This document shows, piece after piece, positions 22,741 to 33,027 of a stretch of 64,000 nt of DNA. The DNA lies in the NCBI GenBank assembly GCA_963575645.1, contig OY754466.1:44548001-44612000 (forward strand). Direction: 5' to 3'. The DNA is from Xanthostigma xanthostigma (lineage: Eukaryota > Arthropoda > Insecta > Raphidioptera > Raphidiidae). The first letter of the stretch is position 1. Each line of letters starts with the position of its first letter. Position numbers and translations under genes: made by a program. The notes under the pieces were generated by a model that saw only the letters and a program-made list of their open reading frames with translations, ran no database searches and was not told where the DNA came from.

Positions 22741-25306
22741 TCAAAACCAACATACATTATCTATCTATTATTACTATTTCTGGAGGGTTTCTCGAAGCTT
22801 CCACGTATTTCGTCTAAACGGAAGAATGCGTTTCTAGAATTTTTGTCTGTCAGTTTGTACTGTCTGATGCGAAATTGACTGAACCAACTTTGGTGAAAAT
22901 CACTTGAATTCAAAACTTGAAGAACTTTCTACCATGCTAAGATAAAGTTACGGTACTTTACCGTCAAAAATGATACTACGTAAAAAAATTAGTCTTCGAT
23001 AAAACCGCCAAAATTAAAATATATTTAACATCAATTATGATCATTGTATGTAAAATTTGTAACACAGCTGAAGCTCTTAGATTACACATAATTTGGAACG
23101 GTCATTTAATTTCAAAGCAAATTACATATTTTGACTTTGAGTTTACATAAATATAATAAGTAGAAATAAACTTATTTTGACAGTAAATAAAACATATTAG
23201 TTTAGGATAAAAATTCATGAATACAATATAAAGTATAGATAGGTATATTTCAAACAAGTATGTATGTGCAAATATTTGCAGTATCAGATGTAATCTCACA
23301 GCGTTGGCTGTCTGAAGACGCGGGATAAAATTTGATTCAATTGTAGTGGTTTTAGATTTTCAAAATATTTTTATAAATAATTTTCTCGTTTGTTGAATTT
23401 TTCAGCAGCCTAACTCAAAAACATTACATTTTCTTCCTAATTATATAGGAAATGTCTCATAATATTTCCGCAACCAAATATTTTCTAGCATACCTAATTT
23501 ATTTTCAGTGTTTAGAAATAAGCAAAGTTTTTCAAAAGCATATTATATAAATAACAAAAATAAACCTAATTTAATAAAGTAGAAAGTTCTGTTAACATGC
23601 TTTATGGATTAGTATTAAAAAAAGTGACGAAAGTTTAGATTTATGACCGGAAGTTTAAAAAAGTATTTTTTATATTTTATGAACACGTTTCACAATTGTA
23701 TTTTTCTTTTTTAAAATTCTGAAACTGTTTTATATTATAGAATACTGGCCCGAATTTGTAGACTGCCACCGTTTTTTCGTCAATTTACGTTGCAAAATTG
23801 GTCTTCACGAAAAGCGATTTTATTTATAACGCGATAATATAATATAGCCTGTATCCATCCTGAAGGTCCATTCTAAATATTGGTGAAAAAAATTTGTATC
23901 TTTGAACGTTTTTAATGCAGGTTTTATATTTATTGATAAAATTAGTGAAAAAGTTCATTGTAGACATCATTATTACTATAATACCGCCTTAAATATATCA
24001 AATTTCAAAGTGTTTTGAGCGTATATTCTTGACAGACAAAATAAATTGTACCTGTCTAGTATTAGCAAAGCATTCATAGATATTTGAATTTTTATTCTTT
24101 TTCCTGATTCAATCATTCAGTGACGCAAACGGAGGTTCCGTACATAATTTCGAAAAAAGTTCTCGCATTATGTGCGTAGATAGATAAAATTAAAAAAAAA
24201 AATCCCCGGAAAGACACATTTTAAAATAAAAGAAGACATCCTTTGAAGACCCTAAAGTAAATTATTCATGAATACATCACTTAGCCACTTATTTAGCACT
24301 AAATCTCAAAAACTAATGAAAATCTGATCTTAGGTGTATTTTTCGTGTAACCTCTACCAGTCTGTGTTTTTTTCTTCAAAATTTCATACTTAATACCTAC
24401 TTTAAGACATAATGGGGGAACGTACATTTTCATAAGATAGCCTAAAAAAATTAATAAAAACAAAATTAGTACCCTAGCTCTTAGCAACAATATCATTATT
24501 TTGTGACTTCATTGTTGGCAAAGGACATGAGACTTTCTCCTTAAATATTTATCTAATTTCTAAGTTCAACCGTTTAGAAAGGTGGACAGACAATGGTTTG
24601 AAAAAGGATCCTAAACACGTACTCAAAAATAAACATCTTATTTTTAAATCAATAACCAGACGAAAGGTAAGAAAATCATTAACATTATTAAACTCACTTT
24701 TCATATGACCTCAAAGCGGAAAACTTGAATGATGAATCTTATCTCGTACTATTATCGGAAAAATGGAAGTACTTTTGTAACAAACCAGTTTTTTGGTTCT
24801 TTTTCTATAAAAAAATCTCGCATAGGGATGTACAAACTTTCTTATGTCGGTCACTAATAACAACCGATTTTATCGGAGTTCAAATCACGCCAACAAAATA
24901 GTTTAAATCTTCGATTTTTAAAATTGTAAAATCCCTAGCTTAAATACGACGTTGTTAAAAATAGCTTCATAAGATTTCAAAAAACGGAAAAGCAAAATTT
25001 CTAAGATTTTTAAGATAACGTTCCTTCTTAAGCATGACCTCGAAAAATAATGGAAAATATATATTTATATAAATTTCATCACATTGTTACCATAATTTCT
25101 AATAAGACAACGGCTATAAAAATATTTGAAATCAAAACACTTTTGCACTATATAAACTGTTTGGAAATGAACATTTTAATTCAAGTCAACTGTAACAGGG
25201 AGCTAACGCGCAAAAAAACCATGTCGTCCCAACTTTCTGCCGCCTGGTACCTACACATAAGCTGATTAAGTGATTTAGACTTTAGAGCATTTTTTCTTAT
25301 AGGATA
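22741..25306. other. Intronic A+T-rich DNA with a Helitron remnant
   Basis: No gene. 23760-23915 (TTTACGTTGCAAAATTGGTC, AACGCGATAATATAATATAGCC, TTCTAAATATTGGTGAAA) matches the Helitron at 51530-53678 and shows its sequence without the nested insertion. Confidence 0.55.
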
Positions 25307-26037
25307 CTAGCGGTCCCGCCCGGGTGCAAAATAACTAATGGGGAATGAAGGGACATGCGTACGCACATTCATCTTAGTTTACCGAGATGAATGTTGTGTC
25401 CAAACTTCATATAATGATCGGAGTTACCATTCAAAAGTTTTTGTCGTTAAAAAGTAGTATTTATACTTTTTTTAAGTAATAAATTTCTTTTAATATAATA
25501 GATATTTAATTGAAAACACTGTAGGAAAATTATTTTTATATAGTAACCTATAGTTGTAACAGTTTTCAAATGAGCTATTAATTAGATTTATTTAATTTTA
25601 ATTAGTCGTATTAAAATTTTAAAAAATTTAAATGTAAGCCTTAGAAGAAAGCAATGTAGAAAATAAAAAAAATACAAATATATTCGCCGACGTGGGGCTT
25701 GAACCCGAGACCCTGACATTAAGAGTCTTACGCTCTACCGACTGAGCTATCCGGGCTTGTGAACGTGACGTGCTAATATTGCAATATTTAGTTAAGGCAT
25801 TTCACCTGATAATATTTGTCGGACGGACTAATTTGAGATACATCTTGTAACATTTTTCATTGATTTTCCGCTCCAATTAGTCGTAGCGTGATATTATATA
25901 GCCTATAGCCTTCCTCGATAAATGGACTATCCAACAAAAAAAAAATTTCAAAACGAACCAGTAGTCTCTGAGATTAGCGCGTTCAATCAAACAAGCAAAC
26001 AAACAAACTCTTCAGCTTTATATAATATTAGTATAGA
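25307..26037 (-). mobile_element. Non-autonomous Helitron (family A), full length
   Basis: Minus orientation, 731 bp. 5' end A|TCTATACTAATATTATATAA and 3' end CCCGGGCGGGACCG-CTAG|T (CTAG 25307-25310), both canonical. Contains a tRNA-Lys-like sequence at 25685-25756. Related copies: 19033-19650, and 3'-end fragments at 57026-57107 and 31717-31943. Confidence 0.88.
25685..25756 (-). pseudogene. tRNA-Lys(CUU)-derived sequence inside a Helitron
   Basis: GCCCGGATAGCTCAGTCGGT, AGAGCG, GACTCTTAATGTC (anticodon CTT) and GGGTTCAAGCC closely follow eukaryotic tRNA-Lys(CUU). The 3' acceptor strand (GTCGGC) has lost a base, so the acceptor stem is not fully paired. Boxes A and B look intact, so RNA polymerase III transcription is possible. 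Carried by the Helitron, not an independent gene. Confidence 0.8.
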
Positions 26038-26784
26038 TATAGGCGGAATCCGGACCCATTTTAAGATAAGATGTTAAAAAAATCGTTAAAATTTTTAAAA
26101 AATTCTGCCGCTTCGTTTTTAGGTTCAGTGAAAGCCAAATGACCGGGAAATACTAGCGGCAGAAATTTTTGACCAATTGCGCCCTCCCCAAGCCACTCCT
26201 AAGAAAGTGGGTTTATGAACATAAATCCACTTTCTGGCGGCAGAAAGTTGAGACGACATGGTTTTTTTGCGCGTCACTCCCTACCTATAAGACAAGTACA
26301 TTTTTAATACAGTCAGGTATATTAAAATGTAAACTCTGAACATTTTGAACAGTCCGTAGACGGAACAGAAATAGTTCGTACAGCTGTAAGATCGAATGAA
26401 CGTGTGCAGTGTAAATCCATTTCTCTGAACACAAGAAATGCCGTGATGTTTTGTGTACATATTGCGTTATTTTAGTACACATGTATTCATATAATGTACA
26501 CACACAAATTAACGCAGTGGCGTACTGAATGGCTCTTTGTACAATTCTAAAAATAGTTCACACCGCGCAGAAATTTGTTTTATTTCTATAGCGAATTTTT
26601 TAAAATAACATTTTGATATACAGAGCAGTGAGAAGTGGGTCAATTTTTTTAAATTATTTTTTATTAGTACTAGCTCGTGGGCCACTAAGTCAGTGGCGTT
26701 ACTTGGAAAAGGAGAGGGAAGATGGTTTAATACTATTTTTTTAGTTCGAAACTTTTTTTGGACGACACACGACGTTTTACGATC

Positions 26785-27560
26785 ATGCTGGATTCAGCGT
26801 GCTTTTTTCTGAAAAGATTTCGGTTTTCGTCAAAAATCGCATTTTTTTAAAGGGGTTTGCCTTGAAAAAATTGCAAAAATCGAATTCTGTAATATGTTTT
26901 TGAAATTGAGAATGCTTAGATACAGAAAAAAATACGTTGAATTCAATGAGCGTAAGCAAACGTCTGTATCTATTTTAGTTTGGAAATTACGGCCAATTGG
27001 AAAGTTTCATATGATTTTCTGAAAACTACAAACGCAAGTAACTTCTAAACTAAAAGACATACAGACGTTTGTTTGTGCTCATTGGATTGAGCGTGTTTTT
27101 TCTACAAGCATAATGATTTTGCCAAAGTTCCGAAAGATTTCGGTTTTCGTCAAAAATCGCATTTTTTCAAAAGGGTAGGTATGCCTTGAAAAAATTACAA
27201 AAATCGAATTCTTTAATATACTTTTGAAATTGAGAATACTTACAGAAAAAAATAGGCCGAATTCAATGAGCGTAAACAAACGTCTGTATCTCTTTTAGTT
27301 TGGAAACTACGGCCATTCGAAGGTTTCATATGATTTTCTGAAAACTATAAACGCAAGTAGCTTCTAAACCAAGAGACATACAGACGTTTGCTTGTGCTCA
27401 TTGGATTCAGCGTGTTTTTTTTCTATAAACATGATTATTTTGCCAAAGTTCCGAAAGATATTGGTTTTCATCAAAAATCGCATTTTTTTAAAGGGGTATG
27501 CCTTGAAAAAATTGCAAAAATCAAATTCTATATACTTTTCAAATTGAGAATGCTTACAAA
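26785..27560. repeat. Tandem repeat, about 300-320-bp unit, 2.5 copies
   Basis: GGATTCAGCGTG or GGATTGAGCGTG begins units near 26790, 27083 and 27402. Each contains GTTTTCGTCAAAAATCGCATTTTTT, CCTTGAAAAAATT and AAACGTCTGTATCT. Units are about 90% alike. Short frames in it repeat between units and are not genes. Confidence 0.8.
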
Positions 27561-29431
27561 TATTTGCTTAGTCGTTATCAAATCGTCCTTTCTTCTCTAA
27601 TTTTTAAACTAATAAACTAATAAAAATCAGAAAAAATTGTTAATGTAGCCCTTAGTACTTTTAATAAAAATTTCAACGAACATATTTTGTAATAAGAACA
27701 TTCGGTGTTTGTGAGAATGGTCACGGAATTCTCTATCATGTGCGAAACCAACACGCTGTAGGTCAGTCTTTTTTTTTTTAACAAATATATGTTGGCAGAC
27801 CATTTGTTGTGTAACAGTTGGCAATAATGAGTATTATTTCATAACTCAATTAACGATTACATCCATCGGTAAAATTCGCAAACTAAACATCTTTCCTTTC
27901 AGCATGTCAGCGCTAAATAAACAATCAGTAATTTGCAATAAGGTAGAGCTTACAAAAGCTCTCAGTATTAAAATGAGCCACGGAAATAACTCATGCATCT
28001 AAAATTTAAATAAATAAATAAACGATTTTTTTAAAAACAAGCTTTTATTAGTTGTTAAAAAATGAACTAAAAAGTTAAAAATAATTTTATTCCGATTAGA
28101 AATAAGTCTTTTTATAAGTATACTTCTCGCGGTCTCAAGTTTTCAAATAAAAGCATGAAGAATCAACGCACAGCTCAAATCACTGAAAATTTGGCACACA
28201 TGGCATGACGTAAGCATCCGCTAAGGACATATTTTTGAAAATTCAACCCCTAAAAAGGGTATAACGGGGGTTCAAAGTTTGCATGGGGAAATCATATAAG
28301 ATAGATGTATCAATTCGAAAATGCGCAGGATTACTCCTATCACCAAATAAATAAACACGTATTTCGCATGCTTTTTCAAAAACAACTCCTTCAAAGTGTG
28401 AAAAGAGGTAAATAGTCTAAAAATCAACATGGGTGTCATTTTCAAGGTTTATCAGGACGTTGATCACGTGAATGTCATCAATTTTGAAATTTATTACACC
28501 CATCCCCCGATTTCCACGGTACTTGTTTTACACGTTTTCGCTTTTACATGGTTTTCCAAATAAGTTTTTTTTTTTGTTTTTATCGCACTCTACTAAATGC
28601 TACTGTGATTGAACACGTGCGCTGTGTACACATCTCACGGGGAATCCCGAGCTTATGTGCTGACTTGCTGCACACGCACACTATGTCTGTATTTCTTCGC
28701 ATAAAATTAAAGTTTTATCTACGGAAAATTGTATTTGAGTGAAAGTTTCACAGTTTCAGAACCTGTTAATGCATTTTATTTTTATTTCTGTGTACACCTA
28801 AAAACATTGAAAAAAATCACAACTGTTAAATAGCAAAATTATGCATTTTCTGCAAGCTTTTCGATTTATACGGTTTTGACTTGAAAATTTTTAATTTTCG
28901 ATTTACACGTTTTTCTCAGGAACGTATCTACCGTGTAAATCGGGGGATAGGTGTATTTATTGAACCGGCTCGATTTTTTCGTGTTCACGCTAATGCTAGT
29001 TATACCTTTATTTCACTCAGCGGCAAAACAAAAAGAAACATATAACCTACGCAATATTCAAACTCTATCGTGTTCTTGAATCTTGCATCATGTACTTATT
29101 GCCGTGCAGTCAGCACTTTAAACCGATGCAAGTGTGCAAGCAGATATAAATCTGAATTAGAACTGTAGGTAATTACTCGTGGGTGTTTTCATTATAAAGA
29201 ATAACTTTACACATATATTTTAACACAGGCCATGGTTTTTCCCCCTGATATTTCTTTTGCTCAACAAAAATAGCCGCTGCTAAATTTATATTCTGACGCC
29301 GAAGTAATAATTATTGACTAGACCTGTCACTCTTGCAAATATAAATAAAAATTGTGTAAACAATTGTTAATCACCGGCGTTCTTAGAAAAATAGAAATAA
29401 AGGCACCTAGTATCACTTCGAGAAGCCTAGG
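27561..29431. other. Intronic A+T-rich DNA
   Basis: No gene recognised. The 28200-28280 stretch (GACGTAAGCATCCGCTAAGG, CCCCTAAAAAGGG) resembles decayed transposon sequence. The 28548 frame has no recognised homology. Confidence 0.4.
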
Positions 29432-29706
29432 TAGGCCCGGATCTACGATATTTTCGAACCGGGGCAGAAACTTGACAATGGCGCCCCCTCTCTACAGCAT
29501 TTAAGATAAAATACTTAAAAATAACTCAGAAATATATAATGGTTGGTATTTTTCGTGAACGGGAAACCGTCAGAAAACAAGCAGATTGATTAAATAGAAA
29601 AAAGGACTGATTAGATGTGTTTTTCAACCATATTATATTATTATCTTTTTGGCGCCCTCTAAAACTGCCGCCCGGGGCGGGTGCCCCTAGATCCGGGGCT
29701 GAGCCT
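29432..29706. mobile_element. Short TIR element, GGCCCGGATCTA ends
   Basis: The left end TAGGCCCGGATCTACGA and right end CTAGATCCGGGGCTGAGCCTA are imperfect inverted repeats. GGCGCCCCCTC and GGCGCCCTC lie inside each end. About 275 bp, noncoding. Confidence 0.6.
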
Positions 29707-29754
29707 AGGGAACTGTAGAAAGGAACAAAAAGAGGGAAAAGCAGAAAAAAATGT

Positions 29755-30137
29755 TTACTTTTAACTGAAAGACACAGATTTGGTGAGCGATATAGTCCGA
29801 TAGAAGAAGGCCTCTCGTTGGAAGTCTACCTTAGGACTGAGACAATCAAAGAGATTTATCTCTCACACTACCAAAAGAACTAAAGAACTCCTTATGATCA
29901 GCAAAGTAGATCTGAGAATACTGACAGGATTCCTTACAGGCCACTGCACTCTGAGATACCATCTTTCAAAAATGGGTAAAGCCCAAGATGATAACTGTCG
30001 CTTCTGTAAAGAAGCAAAAGAAACTGCTGAACACATCCTATGTGAATGTGAAGCAGTGCTCTTCAAAAGGCTGCTATATCTTAACAGGCCATTTCCAAAG
30101 CCTGAGGACATGTGGAGAGCAGCCCCCAGTGAGGTAA
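29755..30137 (+). mobile_element. LINE 3' end (Jockey/R1-like) with CCHC knuckle
   Basis: From 29894 the translation reads LTGHCTLRYHLSKMG and NCRFCKEAKETAEHILCEC, the C-X2-C-X8-H-X4-C knuckle at the C-terminus of Jockey/R1-like LINE proteins, after the reverse-transcriptase and RNase H-like regions. Upstream coding (29760-29893) is in another frame, so the copy is broken. A Helitron is inserted after SEV; beyond it the frame resumes at 30717 as RFIKSILPDWK then stop. A 3' UTR (GGGGGCGCACAAAAC, AGGTCGCAGTG) runs to about 30850. Confidence 0.8.
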
Positions 30138-30716
30138 TCTTAATATATAAAAATTACGCGTCACATGTTTGTCCGCGATGAACTCCTAAACTACTGAACC
30201 GATTTTAAATTTGATTTGCACACCGTGTGCAATTCGACCCAACTTGAAAGATAGGATAGCTTACATTTCAATTTATAGTCGCAATATTATTTTATTGCAA
30301 ATTATTTGTCTATTCCTTGACAGTCATAATACAACCATATAAGATGGTGAACCTGTTGACTGGATTGAGTGAATATTCAATAGATGGCGCAACGAACTTA
30401 ACAACCATATATCTCTAGATCGAGGATGTAAAAAAACTGAATATCGTTTAAAACTGCTCGGCACGACAGCGCAGCCGGAGTGCTCGAAATAGAGCAAGTG
30501 TTTTAAAGACCAGTTATCCACGAATACTTTACGCTATTTTTTTTCGAGCACGACGGCGCAGCCGGATTTGCTCGACATACACACATATACGCCCATGTAT
30601 ATTTTAAAATAGCTAGCAATTAATAAAATAGATAGATAGATAGATAGATAGATGTTCCAATTAAATTGTTTTATTATTTCACTTTATACGTAGCGAAGCA
30701 CGTACAGGGCCGCTAG
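30138..30716 (+). mobile_element. Non-autonomous Helitron inserted in a LINE
   Basis: 579 bp with classical ends A|TCTTAATATATAAAAATTAC and ACGTAGCGAAGCACGT, then CGCTAG|T (CTAG 30713-30716). The terminal hairpin has a GAA triloop. It contains a GATA microsatellite (about 30629-30654). It splits the LINE reading frame exactly between A and T, so the LINE segment predates it. Confidence 0.92.
30629..30654 (+). repeat. (GATA)n microsatellite
   Basis: About six GATA units in the Helitron near its 3' end, a common feature of insect non-autonomous Helitrons. Confidence 0.9.
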
Positions 30717-30850
30717 TAAGATTCATAAAAAGCATTCTACCTGACTGGAAATAATACTATTAGGGGGCGCACAAAACATTTTTTAGGTCGCAGTGTTTGT
30801 GAGATATTGAGTGTCTTATCACCCCAAATAAATCTAACCTAATCTAGTCC
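30717..30850 (+). mobile_element. LINE 3' terminus, continuation beyond the Helitron
   Basis: Resumes the LINE frame (RFIKSILPDWK, stop), then a 3' UTR with GGGGGCGCACAAAAC and AGGTCGCAGTGTTTGTGAGA, ending in AAATAAATCTAACC. Confidence 0.7.
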
Positions 30851-31204
30851 GATACGAAGTCAAACTTTGTTACAATTTAGTTTAACGAATGCGGAATCTT
30901 TGACCTGTTCATCCTCTTTTTATTTTAGTACGATAATATATAGTCTACTAGGGTTTCCATATTGAAATTCAAAGATTTACCACCTCCGGAATTTCGGGGA
31001 TAACATTTTAAACACACCAATTCCGGAACTGAAAGTATAGGAATTCCGCAATAAATGAACAGATGTTTGCTTATTTTTTTTGATCGCAAAGTGGACAAGA
31101 ACTCTTTAGATATATAGAGTGCCTATAAGTATAATATTCCTAGTATTCCTGATAACGTTGATATTTTGGTCTGTGTACAAATTTCTAATTAAAAGTTCAA
31201 TTCA

Positions 31205-31480
31205 ATGTTTTCTATCGCAGAAAGCAAATTAAAAAAAGGCATGCTACCAGTTCAAAAATTGGAAATGGAGGACGAAACAGCCAACCATTTACTGTTCGAA
31301 TGCGAGGCGCTAGCCCACAGGAGAACAACCATCTTTAATAAGAGCGGAGTAATTTGTCAAAACAATCTAGTCACCAATCTTCTGGAGTTCATGAGAAGAT
31401 CCAAACTATTGGAGGCCTAATTCCAGGACAAGGGGGAGCACAAAAATTCTTCTAGGATATCGTGCATAACAGGCTAATAA
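31205..31480 (+). mobile_element. Second LINE 3' fragment (Jockey/R1-like)
   Basis: The translation contains DETANHLLFECEALAHRR, ending RSKLLEA then stop. It aligns in style with ETAEHILCECEA of the 29.9-kb LINE but has lost the CxxC pair. A short 3' UTR follows. It is a 5'-truncated relic of a different LINE subfamily. Confidence 0.7.
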
Positions 31481-31716
31481 GCCATAACCCCTAATTTATT
31501 CATTCAATTTAAAAATTGAGAACCAAATGTCGCAATCAGTTCCGGAATAAAGAATGATCCGATATTGGAGGCTCTACACTCTACAGTCTACAGCAGGGGT
31601 CGGCAACCTTTTGAGACGGAAGAGCGAAAAGTTACAATTTACAAAATTTCCCAGTTTTTAAAGAGCCACTAAACATTATCGTTTCAGTATTATAGTATTT
31701 GCTTATATAGGTATAA

Positions 31717-31943
31717 TCTTTTATATATATAAAATTCTCGTGTCACAGTTTTCGTTGCCATACTCCTCCGAAACGGCTTGACCGATTTTGATGAAATTTT
31801 TTGTGCTTATCCGGTATCTATGAGAATCGGCCAACATCTATTTTTCATCCCCCTAAATGTTAGGGGTAGTCCACCCCTAAATTTTTTTTCTTCCTTCCCC
31901 ATTCGTTCTTTTGCACCCGGGTGAAACCGGGCGGGACCGCTAG
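31717..31943 (+). mobile_element. Short Helitron inserted in the hAT element
   Basis: 227 bp: A|TCTTTTATATATATAAAATT with CTCGTGTCACAG, and GCACCCGGGTGAAACCGGGC, then CTAG|T (31940-31943). Related at the 3' end to 25307-26037. Confidence 0.88.
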
Positions 31944-32061
31944 TATAATATATATCCGAGACGACACCTCGCGACGGGGGCGGTGCGGGTAAGACGCGAG
32001 TGGAAATGGCTGAGAGATAGACATGGTACGCAATCGATTGGACGATTTTTAAGGGTTTATA

Positions 32062-32484
32062 CCGGGTGTCCCAGAAGTCACGCACTTCCTCGTAGGGATC
32101 GAAAGAGAAAATTATTCTGAGACGAAAAGTCTTTAGCCATTTTTTAATCAGACGCATAGATAATTAATTATTAATTCATGAAAGTGACCAATCAGGAGGG
32201 ATTTGATTTGTTTTCCGATTTTATTTGTTTTTCTCCCGACAGTCACTGGATGTTTTTTAATTAATTATTCAGAGACGACTAACAACGGAAGACAGTTATC
32301 CAAGATACGGGAGAAAAACAAATAAAATCGGAAAACAAATCAAATCGCTCCTGATTGGTCACTTTCAATAATTAATAATTAATTATCTATGCGTCTGATT
32401 AAAAAATGGCTAAGGACTTTTCGTCTCAGAATAATTTTCTCTTTCGATCCCTACGAGGAAGTGCGTGCCTTCTGGGACACCCTG
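32062..32484. mobile_element. Foldback MITE inserted in the hAT element
   Basis: Ends CCGGGTGTCCCAGAAG and CTTCTGGGACACCCTG; arms pair for about 170 bp on each side, with a short unpaired centre (about 32230-32290). Flanked by TATA on both sides. The two mirrored frames (MRLIKKWL...FRLRIIFSFDPYEEVR) are produced by the inverted arms and are not evidence for a protein. Confidence 0.85.
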
Positions 32485-32673
32485 TATAATAAAATAATTA
32501 TTTTTTGCGAAAGGAACTTGAGATCCGCAGGTTGCCGACCCCTGGTCTACAGCCTACGTACTCTTTCAAACGATGAAAGGATTTTCAAATCGCTTCAGTA
32601 TTTTCTGAGATTAATGTGAACGATATCTCTTAATATTATCAATATCAACACAGTGTGTTCAATACATTTTTAC

Positions 32674-33027
32674 CTGAAAAAATAGGCAAAAGCACACCCA
32701 TTGATAATACTTTTGTAACTTCTTATCCTTGCTGTCTACTCCGCTGGAAGATGCAATGCCCGGATACGGAGACTTTGTGGTGTTGTAAGCCGATTTAAGT
32801 ACGTAAGTCGAATGGATCCAACAAAACGTGTTAAATACATCCTCGGGAATGTCCTTAGTATGAAGACACTCGATTGGATTACCGACGTACTGTCTTGTCG
32901 TTATTATCAAACTGAACCCGACCAACATTATCACGGTTATCGAATAGTGCAGGCGAAATACTGGCGAATCAATGTGCAGATAACTGATCTTCACTAAGTT
33001 CTTCAGGCCGCGGAAAATGTCTAACAT
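32674..33027 (-). CDS. shakB: shakB block B, single alternative first coding exon ('lethal'-type N-terminus)
   Basis: Encodes 118 residues from [20 protein letters not shown] to [12 protein letters not shown], ending at CAG|gtaaaa in phase 0. [42 protein letters not shown] and FCWIHSTY make it the closest of the four blocks to Drosophila ShakB(lethal). With the constant exons the protein is 370 residues. The start chosen is the MLDIF methionine, conserved in the family. An in-frame upstream ATG would add 29 residues ending FSVSAT; a 16-residue N-terminal extension exists in one Drosophila isoform, so an extended form is possible but unproven. G+C content rises upstream (33030-33300). Confidence 0.95.

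Larger units (their letters stand above)
31594..32544. mobile_element. hAT-type element with 8-bp target duplication, enclosing two insertions
   Basis: Ends CAGGGGTCGGCAACCTTTTG and CAGGTTGCCGACCCCTG are inverted. The flanks are identical 8-bp copies of GTCTACAG (31586-31593, 32545-32552), the hAT signature. It has no coding capacity. Inside lie a 227-bp Helitron (31717-31943) and a foldback MITE (32062-32484). Less those, the element is about 300 bp. It lies 130 bp from the block B donor. Confidence 0.9.

Noticed and set aside
25685-25756. Functional tRNA-Lys gene
   Set aside because: A base is missing from the 3' acceptor strand, and the sequence belongs to a Helitron copy.
26690-27600. 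Genes in frames 27079-27279 and 27388-27600
   Set aside because: They lie in tandem repeat units and show only repeat-derived similarity to each other.
31807-32619. Frames with MRLIKKWL-type peptide on both strands
   Set aside because: Again the two arms of one foldback MITE (32062-32484).
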